Shown piece after piece: positions 21,322-31,676 of a DNA stretch of 64,000 bases (its first letter is position 1; every line of letters starts with the position of its first letter). This DNA is from Pascua guehoae (taxonomy: Eukaryota; Basidiomycota; Tremellomycetes; Trichosporonales; Trichosporonaceae): the NCBI GenBank assembly GCA_001600415.1, contig BCJX01000017.1, positions 28,491 to 92,490 of the forward strand, given 5' to 3'. The notes under the pieces are model-generated. The model did not search any database, was not told the origin of the DNA, and saw only the letters and a list, made by a program, of their open reading frames with translations. The position numbers and the translations under genes are program-made.

Positions 21322-24300
21322 CTACAACGTGATTAGCTCGCCACGGCACGCCGAGCAGCAACCGACAATCTCGTCGCCAAACTGTTGTTGCTTCCAGGCC
21401 GTGTGTCGTTGAACCATGTCCCCCCCATTTGGCGTGCTGCGACCCGATGTTGGAGTGACGTCGTCCTCACTGACAGAGCTGAGGACGCTGGTGCGGCGCG
21501 AGCGATCGCGGGGCTCCATACGCGCCTTGAGCGCGTTGAGGGATACTGCACGCTTGTGTCGTATGCTCGCGGGCAGGTTGGCATCGACTGGAGGCTGCGC
21601 CGGCCTGGTCCACCCGGGTGACGAGGGGGCGGAAACGTCTGGTGACGCGAGAAACATGCCGCCTGCAGTGGTACCAGAGCGGGAGCGCGAGGGTGAAGAC
21701 TGAGATTGCTGACGCTCTGAGAGTGCCGCTTGTGCATCCGTGAGTTGTTTTGCAAGGTCGTGCGCGCGCGACGTTGCTGTATGCGCAGTCGTCTCGAGCT
21801 GCCGAATCCTGGCAGTGAGATCCGAAATCTCAAGCGAGTGCTGTGCTTGTGCGGCGGTGAGTGCGTCTGTGGAGGCGGCCGAGGCAGACTTGGCCGCGCG
21901 CTCGAGGTCGGCTCGCAGAGTCGCAATCGTTGCTTCGTTGGTGGCCGCGGCCGTCCGCGACGCTTCTAGGTCTGCCTTGAGGGACGCCTCTGAAGACTCG
22001 TGCTCGTTTGCTGACGAGCGAAGGGCCTCCAGCTCTGCCCGCAGAGACGCCACAGTGTCCTCGTGTGCCTTGGCAGCAGAACGTTGCGTCTCCAGCTCGG
22101 CTTGAAGAGAGGTTGTAGCGTCCTTCGAGTTGGAGCGGAGTGCATCAATGTCCTTTTGGAGTGCAGCAGCCCGCTCCTCGTGGCCTCTGGACGTGGTGCG
22201 CAGCGAATCGAGCTGGCTCTTGAGCGATGAAGACGTGTCTTCATGACCCTTGGACGTGGTACGCAGAGCGTCCAGCTCTTGCTGTAGAGACGCCGCACTC
22301 TCCTTGTGCTCCTGCGCCGTCGAGCGCAGTGCCTCGAGCTCGGTATTGAGCGCGGTGGCACGCTCCTCGTGCGTCAATGCGTTCTCTTGCGCCTTGTCCA
22401 TTTCAGACTTGAGAGACGAGGCCGACTCTTCGTGCTCACTCGCCTGGGAGCGCGCCTTGGCGAGGTCTGCTTTGAGCCGCTCCTTTTCGTCCTCGCGTTC
22501 CTTGACCACCTTTTGGGACGCTTCAAGGTCGCTACGCACGGCCTTGGCTGCGGCTTCCTGGTCGCGTGCCTCCTTGCGAGCTGCCTTCAAGTCGGTAGTG
22601 AGTTTCGATAGTGCCGATTCAGTCTCGTTGCTCGTCGCCCGCGTACTGTCAAGGTCGGCCTTGTGCGACTCCAGGTCCGCCTTGTGAGACTCGAGGTCGA
22701 TACGCAATGCGTCAATCGTGTCGGCATGCTCCTGGACCTCCTTGCGTGACGCGTCGAGGTCGGTCTTGAGGGATGAGATGGAGGATTCGCGGTCGGCAAG
22801 AATCTTTCGCGTGTCGTCCAAGTCGGACTGGAGCGACGCAGCCGAGGTCTCGTGACGCTTGACCGCCTTTCGAGTGCTCTCGAGGTCCTTTGTCAGGGTC
22901 TTGATGGTCGTATCGTGCTCCTTGGCCAACTTTTGCGCCGCCTCCAACTCCGTTTGGAGTGCCTTGGTGGTGTCTGCGTGTGTCTTGGCTGCCTCTTTAG
23001 CTGCCTTTTCAGACGCAGCCAGGTCTGCCTTGAGCGATTCGGCAGACGACTCGTGCTCGCTGCTCGTCTTGCGCGCAGCCTCAACATCCTTCTTCAAGGA
23101 GGCAATCGTAGATTCATGGTCGGTAATCGTCGCCTCGTGAGTCTTGGACGTGCTGCGCGCGTCATCGAGGTCCTTTGTCAACGACGCGATCGACGACTCG
23201 TGCTTGGCAATCGCGGCCTTGTGCTCCTCGCTCGCCGTTTGCGCCGCCTCGAGGTCGGACTTGAGGTTTTTGATTGACGCTTCGTGCTCGGTGACCGCTT
23301 TGCGCGATGCTTCGAGATCGGCCTGTAGCAACTTGGCCGCGGCAGTGTGCTCTGCCGTTGCCTTGTCGAGGTCCGACTGGAGTGACTTGGCCTTGGACTC
23401 GTGGTCCGTTGACGCCTTGCGGATTGCGTCGAGTTCGGCGGCGAGACTGGCAGCCTTGTCTTCGTGCTCCTTAATCGCTGTTTGTGCAGTTTCGAGGTCC
23501 GCCGTGAGACTCTTGACCTTGGTCTCGTGTCCGGCCGCCTCTTGCCGCGCCGTCTCAACTTCGGCCTTGGTCGTTGCCAGAACGTCTTCTTGCTCCTTGG
23601 CTGCGGCTTTGATCGACGCTTCGAGTTGCTTGATAGTACCCTCATGACCCTTGATGGTGGCCTCGTTGCCTTTGAGTGCACCCTCATGCGCTGTGACCGT
23701 GTTCTGAGCAGCTTCGAGGTCGTTGCGGAGCGAACGGATCATGGCCGTGTGGTCGCTCGAGGTCGACTGGGCATTGTCTAGTGCGATGCGGAGCGTGGCG
23801 AGAGCCGACTCGCGCTCAGTGGCAGTCGCGCGGGCTTCATCAAGCTCGGTACGCAAAGCGGTGTGCTCGCCGTGGAGCTTTTTGTGCTCGCCCTGGAGCT
23901 TTTCGTGTTCGACGGCAGTGGCCGTGAGCGTCGTGTTCTTGTCTGTCAAGGCTGCAACCTCGGCAGTGAGGGCATCGATGCGTTCGGTGAGTGCTGGAAC
24001 CTTTTCGGCTTCGGCCTGAGTGTCAACCAGCGCTCATGCAGCGGGACCCACCTTTGCATCATTGAGCAGCGTCTCCAGCTCCTCGCGGCGTTTCTCCCAC
24101 GCTTTGCTCTTCGTCTCCCAGCTCTCTACCTTGCCAGCAAGATTGGCCGTCTCCTCCATACTCTTGACAACCTTGCCTCGCACCTCTTCCAGCTGTGAGA
24201 CAAGGTCGCCATTCTCGCCTTGGAGTGCGTCGCGCTTCTTCTCTGCCGCCTCTGCACGCTTGGTGGCCTGCGACAGTGCCTTTTTGGTCTTTTCAAGATC

Positions 24301-25575
24301 GGCAGACGTCGTCTTTAGAGACGCCTGGGACGTCTTGAGCGACCCAGACGCGGTCCCGTGTTCGTCCTTGAGCTTGTCGTGCAATGTCGTTAGGTCATCA
24401 TGAGTCGCGCGCAATGTCTTGTGTTCGCCAGACAATGTGTCGTGCTCCTTTTGGAGAGCCTCGTGGGAAGATTGGAGCTCCTTGAGAGAGGAATCAGTCT
24501 TGGTCGACTCGGAGCGCAGCTCGTCAAGCTCCTCTTCAACAGAGGATAGCCTTGAAGCAGTTTCATTGTTGCTCTGCTCGTCAGCTGGGTCATTTTCACA
24601 CACGACGTACCTGCTTCAACCGGCCCACTTCTGCCTCAAGACCACCCTCACGCTCTCTTGCTCGCTCTAAAGCCTTTTCTAGCTCGTTGACGCGCTCTCC
24701 TTCGCTCGCAGCACGGTCTTCCTTTTCGGCCTCGAGCGCTTCCTTGTCCGCCTCGAGCGCGTCCTTGTCCCTGACAAGCTGCGCATTCTCCTTCTTTGCC
24801 ACCTCGACCTCTGCACGTGCCCTGTCCAGCTCGCGTAGAGTCTCCGCCGCCTTGGTAGCGTCCTCTTCGGCTGTCTTGAGCTTGTCCTCGAGGTCGCTCT
24901 TTTGTCCCTCGAGTTGCGTTATCAAAGCTCTGCCTTCGGCTAGCAACTTGGAGTCGGCTTGCGCCGTCGCCAGCTGGCTCTGGAGCTTGCTGACCTCGGC
25001 CTGCAGGTCGGTCCGCTCGGCGATAAGCAGTGATACGGTCTGCTGAAGGTTGGCAATCGATTCCGACTCGCGGCGGTCGGACGGGGGTGAGGGTGCTGTT
25101 TCAGCAGCGTCTGGCGGTGTCTTGGCGCCCGCGATGGCCTTGTCGGCATCGTCGGCTTTTGCCGAGGCATCATCTCCGGCGCCCTTGGCCTTGCCGCCGC
25201 CATTCGCCGCCTCTGCAATGTCCGCCTTGACCTCTTCGCGGACCTCGTCTGCGAGACTGAGGCTCACTCGTGGCGACCCGCTCGCAGGGCTACCGGCAGC
25301 GGTGGCAGCTGGGCTGAGTGGCGTGCCAGGCGTGGCAGAGGCAGAGGCGTTCTTCTTTTCCTTTTGCTTTCGCCGCTGCGCCAACTGTCATTGTTAGCTG
25401 AATGGTGATTTGCAAGATCTTGTCCAATTCCCAGTAGCTGCCTCGAGCCTGAGCCGCAGCCCAAATGTCTAGCGTCGTGACAGCTTGAACTCTGGGGTCA
25501 ATGGGTGCTTGCAGCACGTACCAGTCTCTTTGCGCGCTCCGCCTTTGCCTTACGTTCTGCGTCGACGTCGGCCAT
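21322..25575 (-). CDS. large coiled-coil protein (golgin-like)
   Basis: Four exons: 25575-25522, 25384-24611, 24573-24052 and 24015-21322; about 1,347 residues. Introns are 137, 37 and 36 nt, and the joins are phase 0. The start MADVDAERKAKAERAKRL has a basic helical head, followed by LAQRRKQKEKK and a low-complexity linker. From about residue 120 to ~1,200 it is almost continuous coiled coil. Much of exon 4 is a tandem array of ~21-residue units of the form SLxxDLxxxRxxxxEHE (three heptads). The tail is Ser/Pro-rich and ends VGCCSACRGELITL, a possible CxxC metal site. The architecture suits a tethering or scaffold protein, for instance a golgin or cortical scaffold (inference); the family is not identified. 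The ATG 25575 is the first in a CCATGG context. Confidence 0.8.
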
Positions 25576-25773
25576 GGCGGGCGATAACTAGTTGTGATGC
25601 ACGATGGGCGATATCTCGTTGTGGTGCACGATGGAGGGGCTGTTGGTGTATTTCGAGGAACAATGTGTATGACCTTGGACCGACGTTGCATGTACGTGCT
25701 CACTCACTCACTCGCGACTTGACACGTCCGAGTATTGCGCTGTTCATGACGAACGATCAGGGGAGCGTATCAT

Positions 25774-25949
25774 TTACGTAAACGAACTCGGTGAGCATAA
25801 AGCCACGTGGTCAACGTGGGAATTGGCTCCGTCAACCAGAGCACCCCTCGGACAATCTTACGTAAAAGAGGTTTAAACAATAAAGAAGGTATTTTACGTA
25901 ATGGCCAACCACACAAACCAAGCCACGTGGAAGAATTGGCTCCGTTAAT
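25774..25949. promoter_or_regulatory. duplicated promoter module: TTACGTAA, CCACGTGG, ATTGG
   Basis: TTACGTAA palindromes start at 25774, 25858 and 25894. CCACGTGG palindromes start at 25803 and 25923, each followed by AATTGGCTCCGT. The distance from TTACGTAA to CCACGTGG is 29 bp in both modules. The cluster lies 200-370 bp upstream of the minus-strand coiled-coil gene and may also serve other transcription units. TTACGTAA is a known target of fungal Yap/Pap1-type bZIP factors, CCACGTGG of bHLH factors, and ATTGG is an inverted CCAAT box. Binding is inferred. Confidence 0.6.
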
Positions 25950-27272
25950 GTTTGTTTTTCCGACGATCACTCGGCCCCTGCCCGCCTGCCCCCTGGCGAT
26001 CTAAATTGGGACAAAATGGCACCCAAGGGGTCAATTGGGGCACGGGTGGAGCTTGACATTGACATGTGCACGTGTGCACATTGTGAAGATTTGCAACTTT
26101 GCCCATCTTGGCGTACCTGGCTGGCGATCACCTAACTGCTACTGGGATTACGGAGTCCGCGAGGTCAGCTGGTCAGTGATCAGCTGTTTGTGTGTTTGCC
26201 ACCCATCCATCCTGTGTACCTATATCGCCTTTGGCATTGTCGAGCGCGGAATGACAAGTTGTGGGGAACGCGGGGATGTCGATCGGCAACGAATGAATGT
26301 GGCGGCAGTGCGCGCGCGGGTGGCAAAACAACAGCCAGAATCTGGGCAACAACAAGACGTTTCCAGCAATCCCCAAGTCATCCGATGAAGCCGGGCGGCA
26401 GCCCCGCTTCCTTTCCTGACTTTACCGAGAGCTGTACTGAGTGACCGACGGGCCCGACGTGTGGACCTTGAAAGCATTTGGTATTCACCTCGCTTGCTGT
26501 TCGCCTTTCCGAGTGGTCGGGTGACACGCGACCACGCTGCCTCAAACAAATCTGCCCTGCCCCGTTCAGATCGGACTTTTGGGCTTGGGTATGAGGTCCG
26601 AGGCATGTGGACCTCATCGAGACTCTATCCCTGTACACAGGGCGCCACCGGACCGTAACCCGATTTCCGAAAACAAATTTATTTGGTAGAGACGGATGTC
26701 AATAACATGTGTGGCTGCAAGGCGCCCGATTGTTCAAACGTCGCCGACGCCGAGCCCACCTGATGATGCATCCAGCACACCCAGTCCGTATAAAACAGGT
26801 CAATGCGCACGCCCCGCTCCCTTTCCTTCTCTTCTCTCTCTTTCCCTTTGGCCCCCTTCCCTTTGCAAGGTATATCAAGTAACACCAGCCCAACTCTGGT
26901 CTTGCCACCGCCTTACACCGCCACCCCCTCCGCCGCCATCATCGTCCTCCACCTACGCGTCGCTTCCAGCAAACACCGTCCGCAGCACTCGTCCCCCAGC
27001 CCCATCCACCTCTTACACCCCTCTGCATCCTTCCCATAGCCCTCTCTTAACCAGATTCGTTGTTACGTACGCGTGTCCGGTGTAGCGGCGCCTCTCTCGC
27101 ACACGCCACACCGCCACGCGTCGTATCTTGCCGCGCACGTTCGTCACCATCCACGACCGTGCTTGACCCCACCCGTCCTCCTACGGCCTACTCGCCACCG
27201 TATAATAGGCATCATAGACCCATAGAGTACCCCACTCCCCTCTCGCCTAATCCTATACATATCCCAATCGCC
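25950..27272. other. intergenic and GDPD-gene leader
   Basis: No gene recognised. The stretch 26800-27270 is C/T-rich, like the leaders of other genes in this window. Confidence 0.5.
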
Positions 27273-28755
27273 ATGCTCGAGTCAAACAAGCTCGAGGCCG
27301 TTACAATGGAGTCGCTCCCTTCTCTGGAGCCTCCTCTGTCTTCTGTTGAAAGCACGCCACCGCTCGTTGCCAGCAACCAGGGCGCATCTCCTCCTCTTGA
27401 GGCCCTCCTGTCCCCTCGTCTCAATGCTGTTGATGAGGCTTTCAGCCTCGATGCTCCTGTCAAGGACTCGTGGCGTATGCCTCAGTGCTGGGGTCACCGT
27501 GGCGTGAGTGGCAAACCTGAAACCATGCATTCAAACTGACTTTCAGGCCTCTGCCTCGTTCCGTGAGCATTCACTCACCGAGCAAGATATACTAATGAAC
27601 GCAGCCGAGAACACACGCATGAGCTTTATTGAGGCGTGCAAGGCAGGCGCCGATGGCATCGAGACGGGTAGGGTACACCGATTCTGTGGTGTCTAACGAT
27701 CAGACATCCACGTTACATCGGACAATGTTCTCGTCATGTTCCACGACCCGCAGCTGGATCGTACCACCAATGGTACAGGCAAGATCCACGAACAGCCGTG
27801 GCATGGAGTGCTCGAGTGAGTTTGCCACACACGTTTTGCCGGGGCCCAAACTGACAACAATCCTAGACACGTGCGCACCAAGAAGTCACCGCACCAGCCT
27901 ATACCGCTCTTCTCCGAAGTCCTCGAGATTCTAATGTTGCCCGAGAACGCACACGTTCAACTCAATGTCAGTCGCTTTCATCTCCCGCGTAACCCCCACT
28001 GACGGTGGGCCCTCCGGCCCGGGTACAGGTCGACTGCAAGGTCGAAAACAACCCGGCTAGGCTGTTTGGGCTCGTCAAGGGGGAGCTCGAGAAGTATGAC
28101 GCGTGGCAGACGCGTCTCGCCCCGCGTATCGTTCTCGGTCTTTGGCACGTGAGTTGACCGCCGGGCGGAACTGGGGCGTCGCCGCGTCACTCACGCTGCA
28201 GCCCAAGTTTGTCGAACCCGCCGCTGAGATTCTCCCGCACGTCCGCCGTTTCTGCATTTCCATGAGCATCCCTCAGGTTCGCAAGTACTTTTACGACCTG
28301 TGCGACGGCTTTAGCGTCTGGTACCACCCTCTCACGTCGGCCGAGGGTGCTCGTTTCCGCGAAGAGTGCCGAAGGGCTGGCAAGGAGCTCTGCACGTGGA
28401 CCGTCAACGGCCGCGAGGAAATGCTGCAGTGTGCGCGTTGGGGCATCTACTCGATCATTACCGACAAGCCCGAGCTCTGGCGCTCGGTCAAGAAGGATGT
28501 GAGTCACTCGGTCCGGCGTGGTCGTGGTGCATCTGCTAACAGCACCAGCTCGAGGCTAATCGCGCCAAGGCACTGCGGCCCACGCTCCAGTCGTACCTCC
28601 TCCCTTACCTCGACCGCCGCAACTACTGGTTCAAGTATGAGCCCAAGGCGCGCGAGGAGCTAGAGTACCTTGAGCGCGAGGGCGGTGCATTCGACTCGGT
28701 CATTCTTCCACCAGCGCTGAAGGCGCCGTTGCGCCCTGCCGACTGCGTGTTGTGA
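27273..28755 (+). CDS. glycerophosphodiester phosphodiesterase family protein
   Basis: Eight exons: 27273-27503, 27547-27562, 27605-27667, 27704-27815, 27867-27966, 28029-28148, 28202-28498, 28549-28755; 381 residues. Exon 2 is only 16 nt but is needed to give the GDPD signature GHRGASASFPENTRMSF. Catalytic residues are visible: H75-R76 (HRG), E102 and D104 (IETDIH), and H117-D118 (FHD). Further family segments are DRTTNGTGKI, IPLFSEVLE, QLNVDCK and WTVNGREEM...GIYSIITDKP. GDPD enzymes hydrolyse glycerophosphodiesters; the organisation resembles fungal Pgc1, a phosphatidylglycerol phospholipase C (inference). The N-terminal ~70 residues are low complexity. Two hairpin repeats start 14 nt after the stop. 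Confidence 0.92.
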
Positions 28756-28768
28756 GACCCAGACCTTC

Positions 28769-28805
28769 AACCCCGCGCTCCCCTCGAGGGGGAGCGCGGC
28801 CTTTG
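28769..28805 (-). repeat. dispersed GC hairpin, copy 5
   Basis: CCCCGCGCTCCCCTCGAGGGG / GAGCGCGGCC, 14 nt past the GDPD gene stop. Confidence 0.85.
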
Positions 28806-28813
28806 GCACTCGG

Positions 28814-28849
28814 ACCCCCGCGCTCACCCCGAAGCGGCAGCGCGGCCCT
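28814..28849 (-). repeat. dispersed GC hairpin, copy 6
   Basis: Second of a tandem pair; one arm is imperfect (CACCCCGAAGCGGCAG). Confidence 0.75.
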
Positions 28850-29060
28850 CTACATTACTGCCCACACCTATGTGCCGTCCATACAGCCCCGGTATGGCTA
28901 ATATCGGGGAGAGAGGCAGAACATTGACAAGTCTGTACGAATAGAAGGTGCTAGTACACCGAATACGTAGAATGCTCAGTATGCTACCTGCTGCTGTTCA
29001 CCAAAGTGACGGCACTGCTCCTAACTTGAGCTGGGCGCGTCTCGCCAACTAAAATCAAAA

Positions 29061-29101
29061 TCAAAAGGCCGCGCTCCCCCCGAAGGGGGAGCGCGGGGGT
29101 T
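29061..29101 (+). repeat. dispersed GC hairpin, copy 7
   Basis: TCAAAAGGCCGCGCTCCCCC, loop CGAA, GGGGGAGCGCGGGGGTT: a full-length, nearly perfect copy. Confidence 0.95.
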
Positions 29102-29103
29102 AG

Positions 29104-29150
29104 TAGTAAAAGCAAAGGGCCGCGCTCTCCCTTCGGAGGGAGCGCGGAGG
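29104..29150 (+). repeat. dispersed GC hairpin, copy 8
   Basis: Flank TAGTAAAAGCAAAGGGCCGCG, then a loop TTCG in the opposite sense to copy 7, then GAGCGCGGAGG. Confidence 0.9.
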
Positions 29151-29299
29151 TGTGGCGTCCTGTGCGGCGCTCACTGCTCGCTCGCTTCTGACTCTAAATC
29201 ACATACAATACAAAGTACTACGGGATGATCTTTTACCGCCATTGCCCATGGGCTGCAGGTGGCCCATGCCCATGCCATCCAGACTGTGCTGGCATGGGC

Positions 29300-30495
29300 T
29301 CATGCGGATGCCGCATCTTCGGCAACTGCGGCATCGACCTCGACGGCTGGAGCTGTGGCTGCGGCTGCATCGGTCGATTCGTCCTGCCCTGCGGCACTCG
29401 TGCTTGCGTCGTCGGCGGTGGCTGTGCCATCCTCGGCGGCGGCTGTGCCATCGTCCGCGCGTGCTGCACCGGCAGCTGGCCAGACGAGGTCCCGGCCAGC
29501 GTCGGTGCGCCGGACTTTGGTGGGTGGTCCTGTCGGCGAGAGAACCACTGGCGCATCCGCGACGCCCGCGCTGGTGGGCTGCAGGGGCTGCTCGGTTTCT
29601 GGGTGTAGAGTGTCGGTCGCGGCGCTTGGGTCGTGATGATCACCGGACGGTTGTTCGTCGGAAGGTTGTTCGTCGGAAGGTTGTTCGTCGGAAGACTGTT
29701 CGTCGGAAGACTGTTCGTCGGAAGGCTGTTGTTCTGACGACTGTTGGCGTTGGCTTTGCTGGTCGAGACAACTTACCTCGTGCGCTCGCTTCCAGGGCAC
29801 AAGCAGCTCTGGCTCGGTAAAACGGGGTATGTCGTCCTCGGCCGTACCAGTGTACGGTTTGTCGATTGCATCCATGGGGACAGTGTACTTCCAGATCTTG
29901 ATCTCGCCGCGTTCAAACGCGTCGTTGGGATCAAAGGCGCCATACTCGGATGGCTCGATCGGCGTCTTCCCCAGAGCTCTGAAGCCCATGATATCCTTAC
30001 AGTCCCCACCTCCGGCATCGCTATCAATAATGAACACCCGTTGACAGAACTCTCGGATTACTTCAAAGTCGAGGTCGGGTGCAAGTCTGCGTGCGTGGTC
30101 CTCATTCGTAGCACGCAGTGAGGCTTCTCTCTGTCGTTAACCAGGTAGGGAGCCAAGTAGCACTTACACCTCGGTAGGCCTGCGTGGTGAACTTCGTAAT
30201 GTTGTTGAGAAACTGGGGGACGGTTTTGAACCACACCCAATCGTCACTCTCCTCCCACTCGTCTTTTCTGTGAAGCGTCAGCAGTTAGTCGTTATAGGAT
30301 GAACTCCGATGCCCACAGGTTGACGGCGTCTTTCAAGACACAAAGCTTGAAGCAGGTCGCGTCCACTTTGTTCCAATCTCCACTGGACTCGGCGTCCTTC
30401 CAAGCCTTGCTTGCTACTTTAGCGGCTTGACGCGGCCAATCGGACCTCGTTTTGATCCCGTAAAGCTTGCGCGTAGTGTTTGGCTGGGGGGACAT
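29300..30495 (-). CDS. acidic, SDEQ-repeat hypothetical protein
   Basis: Four exons: 30495-30317, 30267-30168, 30130-29777 and 29740-29300; 357 residues. Joins keep phase. The N-terminus (MSPQPNTTRKLYGIKTRSDW) and middle (DDWVWFKTVPQFLNNITKF, REFCQRVFIIDSDAGGGD, GFRALGKTPIEPSEYGAF, IKIWKYTVPMDAI) look folded but match nothing I recognise. After WKRAHE comes a 15-bp tandem DNA repeat coding (S/P)SDEQ units, then a disordered Ala/Asp/Glu-rich tail. The last intron (29741-29776) is 36 nt, a multiple of three without stops, so it may be retained. The gene lies in the hairpin-dense region and is probably lineage-specific. Confidence 0.6.
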
Positions 30496-31050
30496 GTTGT
30501 TGGATGGTGAGTGGAGGGTTGTGTAGTCGTTGGATAGTGTTATATGTGAGTGAAGTGCGAGGAGCTGCAACCTACTACTGAACATGGAGCCCACCGCTGA
30601 CACAGCAATAAACACAGCCACAAGAGCGCGGGACAGGAGGCTGTGAGTGGTTTACGTCATCAAACAATTCAGACTACGAACGCTGTGCACTTACGTACTC
30701 CCGTATTGCTTTCAGGACACAGCCTCAAGCAGGACACTCTGCCTTAAAGCCAATGGCCAAAGAACTGCCAAACGCATTACTTAGTACGGTTGTACTGTAC
30801 GGTAATGTGGTATACTCCAAACGCGGCCCCCTTTGGTTGCAGCGCAATTCGCAACAGAAACCCCTTTAACACCTACTGTAAACCCCCGCGCGGCTTGAGT
30901 ATGTCGGGCAAGGCAGTGCCCTAGAAACCGGCTACTCTCTGCACCGCTTCAGAGGGCTGTACGACTAAGCTACGCTCTCAAACGTTCTCCTTGGAGAGTA
31001 CCAGTACCAGTAGCATTTTTATTTTGCGCTCTTCCCCTTGCACGCTGACA
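30496..31050. other. intergenic, nothing recognised
   Basis: No gene, RNA or repeat seen beyond short open frames. Confidence 0.5.
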
Positions 31051-31087
31051 CCTCCCTCGCTTCCCCCTAAGGGGAAGCGCGGCCCTT
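31051..31087 (-). repeat. dispersed GC hairpin, copy 9
   Basis: CGCTTCCCC and GGGGAAGCG arms. The change to CTT/AAG is compensated in both arms. Confidence 0.75.
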
Positions 31088-31105
31088 CACCGCTATGTTA
31101 TTGTC

Positions 31106-31143
31106 AACCCCCCGTCCCCCCTTCGGGGAAGCGAGACCTTTGT
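31106..31143 (-). repeat. dispersed GC hairpin, copy 10
   Basis: CCCCGTCCCCCC-TTCG-GGGGAAGCGAGACC, a decayed copy. Confidence 0.6.
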
Positions 31144-31676
31144 ACATTACACCTGTGCAAGGTGAAACCGTCCCTCGGACAGGCACACCTGTGCTAGGTG
31201 AAACCATCCCTCCTACATCCCGTATCGTGGCATCCCGTGGGAGCACGGCCTTGTTTTCTTTACTGGCAACCCCAGGCGCTGCCCTTTCAGTGGGTGGTGA
31301 GCGTTATTCCGGCTTCCGTGCAACGTCCAGAGCAGCCGAGGGATCTATCATTGGGTGAATAAACCCCATGCCCATTTGGACATAGGGGAAGTGGCGACGC
31401 TGACAACGGACACGAGTTTGATGAGAAGTGGCGGTGCATCATGATGGGGTGCGCATTTGACCCAACACAGCAACTGCCAGAGGGAGTGCAAGAGTTAAAA
31501 GATGCACACAAGTGCACTCACGGGCACCACTCCCCCCTCCGACCCCACTTTTTAACGCAAACTGTCTCCACCACTCTAGAACCCAGCACACTCCCCCCCC
31601 CCGCCGCGGCCAGTCGACTATCTTCCCCACCACCAGATCGGAACAGGAAAACCACCACGCAGTCCCACGCTGCACA
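31144..31676. other. intergenic and leader of next gene
   Basis: Contains a near-duplicate CACCTGTGCxAGGTGAAACC at ~31150 and ~31188. No gene recognised. Confidence 0.5.

Noticed and set aside
29061..29101. Hairpins as bacterial Rho-independent terminators and sign of contamination
   Set aside because: No T tract follows, and neighbouring genes have spliceosomal introns and eukaryotic tRNA genes.
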